The translations under genes and the position numbers were made by a program. From CAZSSM01 sp964609385 (lineage in GTDB: Bacteria; Planctomycetota; Planctomycetia; Isosphaerales; Isosphaeraceae), in NCBI GenBank assembly GCA_964609385.1, contig CAZSSM010000064.1, positions 1-39,409 on the forward strand: DNA of 39,409 nucleotides, in the 5' to 3' direction. The first letter of the stretch is position 1, and each line of letters begins with the position of its first letter. The notes under the pieces were generated by a model, which saw only the letters and a list, made by a program, of their open reading frames with translations, had not been told where the DNA came from and did not search any database. Below, piece after piece: positions 34,683 through 39,409 of the stretch.

Positions 34683-37333
34683 ACTTGGAGATCCCGGAAC
34701 AAGCCGTGGTCGTGCTGATCGGCCCGTCGGGCGCGGGCAAGTCGACTTGGGCGCGGACCCATTTCCGATCGACGGAAATCCTCTCGTCGGACGCCTGCCG
34801 AGCATTGGTCTCCGACAATGAGAACGACCAGGAATCGACCGCCGACGCCTTCGACTTGCTCCATCGCATCCTGGAGAAACGGCTAGCTCGAGGCCGCCTC
34901 ACGGTCATCGACGCGACCAACGTCCGTGCCGAAGACCGCAAAGTCTACGTTTCGATCGCGCGGGCATATCACGTATTACCTGTCGCGGTTGTCTTCAATC
35001 TGCCTGAGCATATCTGCCATCAGCGCAATCAGAAACGGCCCGACCGCGACTTTGGTCCCCACGTGGTCCGTCGCCATCGCCGAGAGATGCGCCAGGGCCT
35101 TTCCAAACTAAATAGCGAAGGGTTCCGCCGGGTCTGGACGTTCGCTTCCGAGGAGGACGTGGTCGGATCAACGGTCCAGCGCATGCCCCTCTGGAACAAC
35201 CGCAGGCATCAGCATGGACCGTTCGACATCATCGGAGATATCCACGGTTGTTTCGATGAGCTAATCGTGTTGTTGGAACGACTCGGTTACTCGATCGATC
35301 GCGATGCGGATCGCCACGAGGGGGACTGGAGCGTCCGCCCGCCCGCGCTGGTTCCTGAGGACACCGAGAAGCTCGAGGGTCCCGGTGATGAAGGGGGCGT
35401 CCCCGACCAAGACCAAGTCGAATCCACTCGGACAGCCGTCTTCCTGGGCGATCTGGTCGATCGGGGTCCCAAGTCACCGGCAGTCCTTCGGTTGGTCCGC
35501 CGGATGGTCACGGAAGGCCATGCTTTGTGCATCCCTGGGAATCATGACGCCAAGCTCGTGCGTAAACTGAGCGGAAAAAACGTCCGGGTCAGCCGCGGTC
35601 TTGCCGAGACATTAGCTCAGTTGGAGGGCGAGTCCGAGGCGTTTCTGGAGGAGATCCGCACCTTCCTCGATGAGCTGGTCAGCCACTATGTCCTGGATGA
35701 GGGTCGGTTGGTGGTCGCGCATGCTGGTCTCAAGGCCGAGATGCAGGGCCGTGCTTCGGGCGCGGTCCGTGAGTTCTGCCTCTACGGTGAGACGACCGGT
35801 GAGATCGACTCCTTTGGGTTGCCTGTGCGCTTGGATTGGGCCAAGTCGTATCGTGGCAAGGCGATGGTCGTTTACGGCCATACGCCGGTGCCCGAGACGT
35901 CGTGGCATAACAACACGATCAACATCGACACCGGTTGTGTCTTTGGGGGCCAACTCTCAGCGGTCCGGTATCCGGAGCGTGAGATCGTCTCGGTCCCGGC
36001 CGAGAAAACCTATGCCGAGCCGGCCCGACCGTTCCTGACCGACGGGGAGTCGGCACCTCGGGCTATGGCGACGACCGATCGAACTTTGGTCATCGACGAT
36101 GTGCTCGGCAAGCGGATCATCGACACGCGTTTAATGCACAACATCACTGTCCGTGCAGAGCAGGCGGCCTCAGCCTTGGAAGTGATGAGCCGGTTCGCGG
36201 TCGATCCGCGATGGCTGATCTACCTGCCGCCAACGATGTCCCCATGTGAGACCAGTGCGCGGCCGGACACGTTGGAAGCGCCGACTGAGGCGTTCGAGCA
36301 CTACCGGAGTCGTGGGCTCGACCGGGTCGTCTGTCAAGAGAAGCATATGGGCTCACGGGCGATCGCAATCGTCTGCCGGGACCCGGAGTCGGCTCGGTTG
36401 CGGTTCGGGGTCGACGACGGGTCGCGAGGCATCGTCCTGACGCGGACCGGGCGCCGGTTCTTCAAGGATCTCGCGATGGAGGGCGGACTACTCGATCGCG
36501 TCGACGAGGCGTTGACCACATCGGGACTCTGGGAGGAACTGGAGACCTCCTGGGTCTGTTTGGACGCCGAACTGATGCCGTGGTCAGCCAAGGCGGGCTC
36601 GCTGATCCGAGACCAGTATGCTGCGGTCGGCACATCGTCTCGAATCTCGTTGGCGATCGTCAACCAAGAGTTAAACTGGACCCTCGAGCGCTTGGGCGAA
36701 ACCTCGGACGAATCGTTGAAGGAGCTTCGCGATCGGTTCGCCCGCCGCGCGACGTCGGCCGAAGCGTTCTCCGCGGCCTATCAGCGGTACTGCTGGGAGG
36801 TCGATTCGCTCGATCAGATCCGGCTGGCCTCGTTCCACCTGATGGCCACGGAGAACCGTGTTCATATCGACAAAGACCACCTCTGGCACATGGAGATGCT
36901 CGGCCGGCTCGCGGAGGCCGATCGGTCGAGGACGCTGATCGCGACACCACATCGCGTGGTCGCTTTGACCGATCCGTCGAGCATGGACGCAGGGTCCTCT
37001 TGGTGGGAGGAGCGGACCGGGCAAGGGAGCGAGGGGATGGTCGTCAAGCCGTTGGCGTTCTGTTCGCGCAACCGTCGCGGGATCCTTCAACCTGCCTTGA
37101 AGTGTCGAGGTCGCGAATACCTGCGGATCATCTATGGTCCGGACTATCTCGATGCGTTGGATCAGCTCCGCGCCCGCAACCTTCGAGGTAAGCGTTCGCT
37201 CGCCGTCCGCGAATTCGCCCTCGGGATCGAGGCCCTCGAACGGTTCGTGCGCGGCGAACCGTTGCGACGTGTCCACGAATGCGTCTTCGGGATCCTCGCC
37301 TTGGAGACCGAACCGACCGATCCTCGATTGTAA
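34679..37333 (+). CDS. pnkp: Bacterial Pnkp, polynucleotide kinase-phosphatase-ligase
   Basis: An 884-aa three-domain RNA end-healing and sealing enzyme, close to the length of characterised Pnkp proteins. The N-terminal 5'-kinase has P-loop GPSGAGKST at 15-23 and DATN at 78-81. The central metallophosphoesterase, a 2',3'-phosphatase, has GDIHG (186-190), GDLVDRGP (257-264), GNHD (287-290), HAG (348-350) and GHTP (400-403). The C-terminal ligase has the nucleotidyl lysine in EKHMGSR (Lys555) and EGMVVKP (785-791), followed by LKCRGREYLRIIYGPDY. The Pnkp ligase module normally needs Hen1 to seal, which explains the ATGA coupling with hen1. An insert around residues 212-252 in the phosphatase domain is rich in Glu, Asp and Pro. 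All catalytic residues looked for are present. Confidence 0.96.
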   Translation: MNLEIPEQAVVVLIGPSGAGKSTWARTHFRSTEILSSDACRALVSDNENDQESTADAFDLLHRILEKRLARGRLTVIDATNVRAEDRKVYVSIARAYHVLPVAVVFNLPEHICHQRNQKRPDRDFGPHVVRRHRREMRQGLSKLNSEGFRRVWTFASEEDVVGSTVQRMPLWNNRRHQHGPFDIIGDIHGCFDELIVLLERLGYSIDRDADRHEGDWSVRPPALVPEDTEKLEGPGDEGGVPDQDQVESTRTAVFLGDLVDRGPKSPAVLRLVRRMVTEGHALCIPGNHDAKLVRKLSGKNVRVSRGLAETLAQLEGESEAFLEEIRTFLDELVSHYVLDEGRLVVAHAGLKAEMQGRASGAVREFCLYGETTGEIDSFGLPVRLDWAKSYRGKAMVVYGHTPVPETSWHNNTINIDTGCVFGGQLSAVRYPEREIVSVPAEKTYAEPARPFLTDGESAPRAMATTDRTLVIDDVLGKRIIDTRLMHNITVRAEQAASALEVMSRFAVDPRWLIYLPPTMSPCETSARPDTLEAPTEAFEHYRSRGLDRVVCQEKHMGSRAIAIVCRDPESARLRFGVDDGSRGIVLTRTGRRFFKDLAMEGGLLDRVDEALTTSGLWEELETSWVCLDAELMPWSAKAGSLIRDQYAAVGTSSRISLAIVNQELNWTLERLGETSDESLKELRDRFARRATSAEAFSAAYQRYCWEVDSLDQIRLASFHLMATENRVHIDKDHLWHMEMLGRLAEADRSRTLIATPHRVVALTDPSSMDAGSSWWEERTGQGSEGMVVKPLAFCSRNRRGILQPALKCRGREYLRIIYGPDYLDALDQLRARNLRGKRSLAVREFALGIEALERFVRGEPLRRVHECVFGILALETEPTDPRL

Positions 37334-37387
37334 TCAGTTTGTGCTCAAGTTCAAGTTGGTCAAAAACGCAAACATGATTTGGTTTTT

Positions 37388-38400
37388 CTAAACAAAGGCT
37401 TCTTTAGGTTCTTCGGTGGTGCCGAATGTGATCGGTGCTGGTCTGTCGGCGATTCGCTTTCGTCGTCGGGACGAACCGAATCGATAGAGGAGTCCACCGA
37501 CGACGCGACTCAGGCGGATGCCGAGACGTAGGATGGGGGCGTCGAGGCCGAGCCGGACGTAGAAACCCATGCGGTGGGGCTCCGTAAGATGGGGGCGTTG
37601 GTGGTCGGGCTGGCAGGCACGACGATTTCCTGCACCACGACGTCGGGCTCGTGGGATTTCGCGAATCGCTCGCGACCGGCCTGAGCATCGACGATCCCGC
37701 TGCAGCCGGCGAACCGGTCGGGCGCGGCCCAGGGCCATCCGGGGACGGTCGTCGTGACGTTGCCGCACTGATTGGCGAAGAGGACGGGCACGCCGAGATC
37801 GCGGGCGACCTGTCGCGGGATCTCGCGGCAGAGCGGGCCGAACCGGCCGAGGCCGAACAGGCGGAGTCGGCGACCTGTATCGCGATGGACGAACTCGGGC
37901 CAGGCGCTGGCCACGATCGCCAAGTCGATCCGGTGCCGATACCCTTGCCAAACGCGCCGATAGATCATGTCGGCACAGATCGCCAGGCCGATGCGACCCC
38001 AAGGTGTCGCGACGATCAAGGGGGCCCGGCCAGCGCGGAATCGGGACGATTCCCAGAAGACGGTATGACGTTTCCGGTAGACGTCGATCGCGCCATCGGG
38101 CTGACAAACCACCGCGCTGTTGTAGACGTCGCGTCCATCGGTCTCGGCCCAGCCCCCGACGACGAGCATGCTGAGCTGTCGGCTGCGTTGGGAAAGCCAG
38201 CCGACGGTCGGCCCATCAACCGGCTCGGCAAGTGCATCGTAGTCGCACTCGGCGCTGTAGCCGGTGTTGAACAACTCGGGCAGGACCGCGATCCGAGCCC
38301 CCTCGCAATGCGCCTCGACGAGCATGGCCTCGGCGCGTTGCCGGTTCTCGCGGACCCGGTCGGGCATTGCGTCCATCTGGATGACGGCGGCTAGGACCAT
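37388..38400 (-). CDS. Nitrilase-superfamily carbon-nitrogen hydrolase (frameshift near its C-terminus)
   Basis: An amidohydrolase of the nitrilase/CN-hydrolase superfamily, about 337 aa when repaired. The Glu-Lys-Cys catalytic triad is visible: Glu in VLPELFNTGY, Lys in DVYRKRHTVF, Cys in GLAICADMIYRR. The start ATG 38400 follows GAGGGA; the frame is open to 38418. The frame breaks at the G-run 37576-37579. Adding one base restores SPHRMGFYVRLGLDAPILRL and a basic tail to the stop at 37388; without it the protein would end at 37510 with a low-quality STSGSASTPPS tail. Substrate is unknown; relatives hydrolyse omega-amides, carbamoyl compounds or nitriles. It converges with pnkp and is probably unrelated to it. 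Confidence 0.83.
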
Positions 38401-38989
38401 CCCGATCCCTCGTCTCATGGTCGGTCGCCGACCGAGCCGGAGGTCGTCACGAACCTCGTCCTTAAGCTCAGGGCGTTTGGGAAGCTACCCCAGTCGGTGG
38501 AAACCGCCCAGACCAAATTGGGCGATTCGTGCCAAGGCCTCGCCAAATGGCTCGGGTCGCTGAGGGGAAGATTCCGCGAAGGTCTCGGTCATCCCTAAAG
38601 CACACACGTAAGCGACCCATCTTCGACTTCCCGGCCCCGACTTTCTGGCCGTTTTTACTCGTCGATGCGGGGTCTCAGCCGTCACAATCCGAACGGTTTC
38701 TTCGCTTCGGCGCATGCGGGACCATTGCGGCCGATCGCATCAGAATCGGCCGACATCTCAATCCGTGTGATTCCGGATTGCCAAAGAGCCTCCGCTCCTC
38801 GCGGTCGTGCGAACCGGATTTGTGGTCCCAACCCGCTCCGGCGTCCCGTGTCGCGACGGAGACGATCGACCGGGGCGACGCCTCGACGAGGATCTCGCGT
38901 GGATCTGGCCCCACGGATGGTGGGCCGTTGGCGAGTCTCGGTCGGTCGCGCGGACGATCCCCCGGCGATGCTCCGGGGCGCCGAGCCGA
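38401..38989. other. Intergenic stretch with only doubtful frames
   Basis: Almost 600 bases between the nitrilase gene and the small membrane protein gene on the same strand. Long frames on both strands overlap one another and lack ribosome binding sites and family features. The one that looks most protein-like is minus 38485-38715, ending PFGEALARIAQFGLGGFHRL, with no assignable family. It is left uncalled. Confidence 0.4.
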
Positions 38990-39409
38990 TCATTCGCGTT
39001 GGGGAAGCGAACGCCCCGCCAGCGCGATCGCCCCGAGACTCCGGACCGCATCGGACCGCATGGGGGAGGTTGACGTCATCCATCGCGTGGCCTGTCCGAC
39101 GGGGAACGGGCACGGATCGGCTCCTCCGCCCCAAAGCGCCATCAGGCCGGCCCGCCAACGGTGGGCCAGGTGGAACGTCACGATCAGGACGAATCCGGCC
39201 AGTGCCACGGGAATGATCGCGACGATCAACGCGATCAGTGCCAGCAGTACGACGAGCGTGATCGCGATGACGATCGCGATCTCGACGATCGTCGCGAGCG
39301 ACCGGTCCGGCTTCGGAGCGTGCCCCCGATCGGCGATCGGGGTCGGCTCGTCGAGCGGGATCGGTGGCTCGAGACGATCGGATGGGACCGTCGCGTGCGC
39401 TAGTCCTTC
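38990..39409 (-). CDS. Small membrane protein, N-terminus beyond the window edge
   Basis: The frame is open from the edge for 139 codons and has no start codon in its first part, so it begins outside the window. A proline- and charge-rich leader (EPPIPLDEPTPIADRGHAPK) precedes a long hydrophobic stretch, IVEIAIVIAITLVVLLALIA through IVAIIPVALAGFVLIVTFHL, long enough for two membrane helices. The C-terminal tail has GQATRWM and ends in a short basic segment. No family is recognised. The coding direction is supported by the hydrophobic profile, which the opposite strand lacks. Confidence 0.6.
   Translation of the reverse strand, partial: EGLAHATVPSDRLEPPIPLDEPTPIADRGHAPKPDRSLATIVEIAIVIAITLVVLLALIALIVAIIPVALAGFVLIVTFHLAHRWRAGLMALWGGGADPCPFPVGQATRWMTSTSPMRSDAVRSLGAIALAGRSLPQRE

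Noticed and set aside
38665..39216. Long plus-strand frame opposite the small membrane protein
   Set aside because: Arginine-rich shadow composition typical of antisense frames in high-GC DNA; the minus strand has the coherent hydrophobic profile.

Overview
The window looks like a chromosomal segment of a high-GC planctomycete, most likely of the Isosphaeraceae type. Pointers are a DUF1559 protein with a type IV pilin-like N-terminus, two large surface proteins that begin with the LESL..R.LLT motif typical of exported planctomycete proteins, a Gfo/Idh/MocA oxidoreductase with a twin-arginine signal, a planctomycete-style DUF4139 protein, and GYF_2, BNR-sialidase and CehA-type exported proteins. 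No rRNA, tRNA or CRISPR array was found.

Layout. 1-2735 (minus): purK (cut by the window edge) and purE overlap by ATGA, preceded upstream by a leucine-rich-repeat protein. 2916-3557 (plus): PaiB-like FMN-binding protein. 3561-5105: an insertion sequence with about 22-bp inverted ends, a hairpin touching the transposase start, and a transposase reading through three frames. 5514-8168 (plus): large beta-helix surface protein. 8211-9793 (minus): remnant of a CHAT-protease/nucleoside-phosphorylase fusion, frameshifted and cut at its 5' end by a ~0.2 kb MITE (9785-10003) whose ends match the IS. 10115-10582: cytochrome c'-like protein. 11078-12613: YifB/ComM ATPase. 13058-14092: DUF1559 protein. 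14168-16181: DUF4139 protein in three frames. 16347-17003: DUF1349-like protein. 17125-21014: oxidoreductase and CehA-like metallohydrolase. 21319-22923: second surface protein. 23051-27287 (minus): NagB-like isomerase, PIG-L deacetylase, sialidase and a GYF_2 membrane protein, suggesting amino-sugar/glycan handling. 27588-29048: exported beta-helix protein. 29058-31594: asparagine synthetase and D-aminoacyl-tRNA deacylase. 31908-32582: unknown protein. 33273-37333: hen1-pnkp RNA-repair operon. 37388-38400: nitrilase-family amidohydrolase. 38990-39409: small membrane protein cut by the edge.

The strongest biology is the Hen1-Pnkp cassette (a known type of system: Pnkp heals and seals cleaved RNA, Hen1 2'-O-methylates the repaired end) and the CHAT-phosphorylase fusion, a domain pairing typical of bacterial conflict systems, here inactivated next to a MITE related to the nearby IS.

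A caution runs through the window. Reading frames break in four genes, and most breaks are mended by adding one base to a short homopolymer. That pattern fits homopolymer under-calling in the assembly at least as well as true gene decay, so 'pseudogene' calls based on frameshift alone should be held loosely. The 5' truncation of the CHAT gene is structural and does not depend on this.
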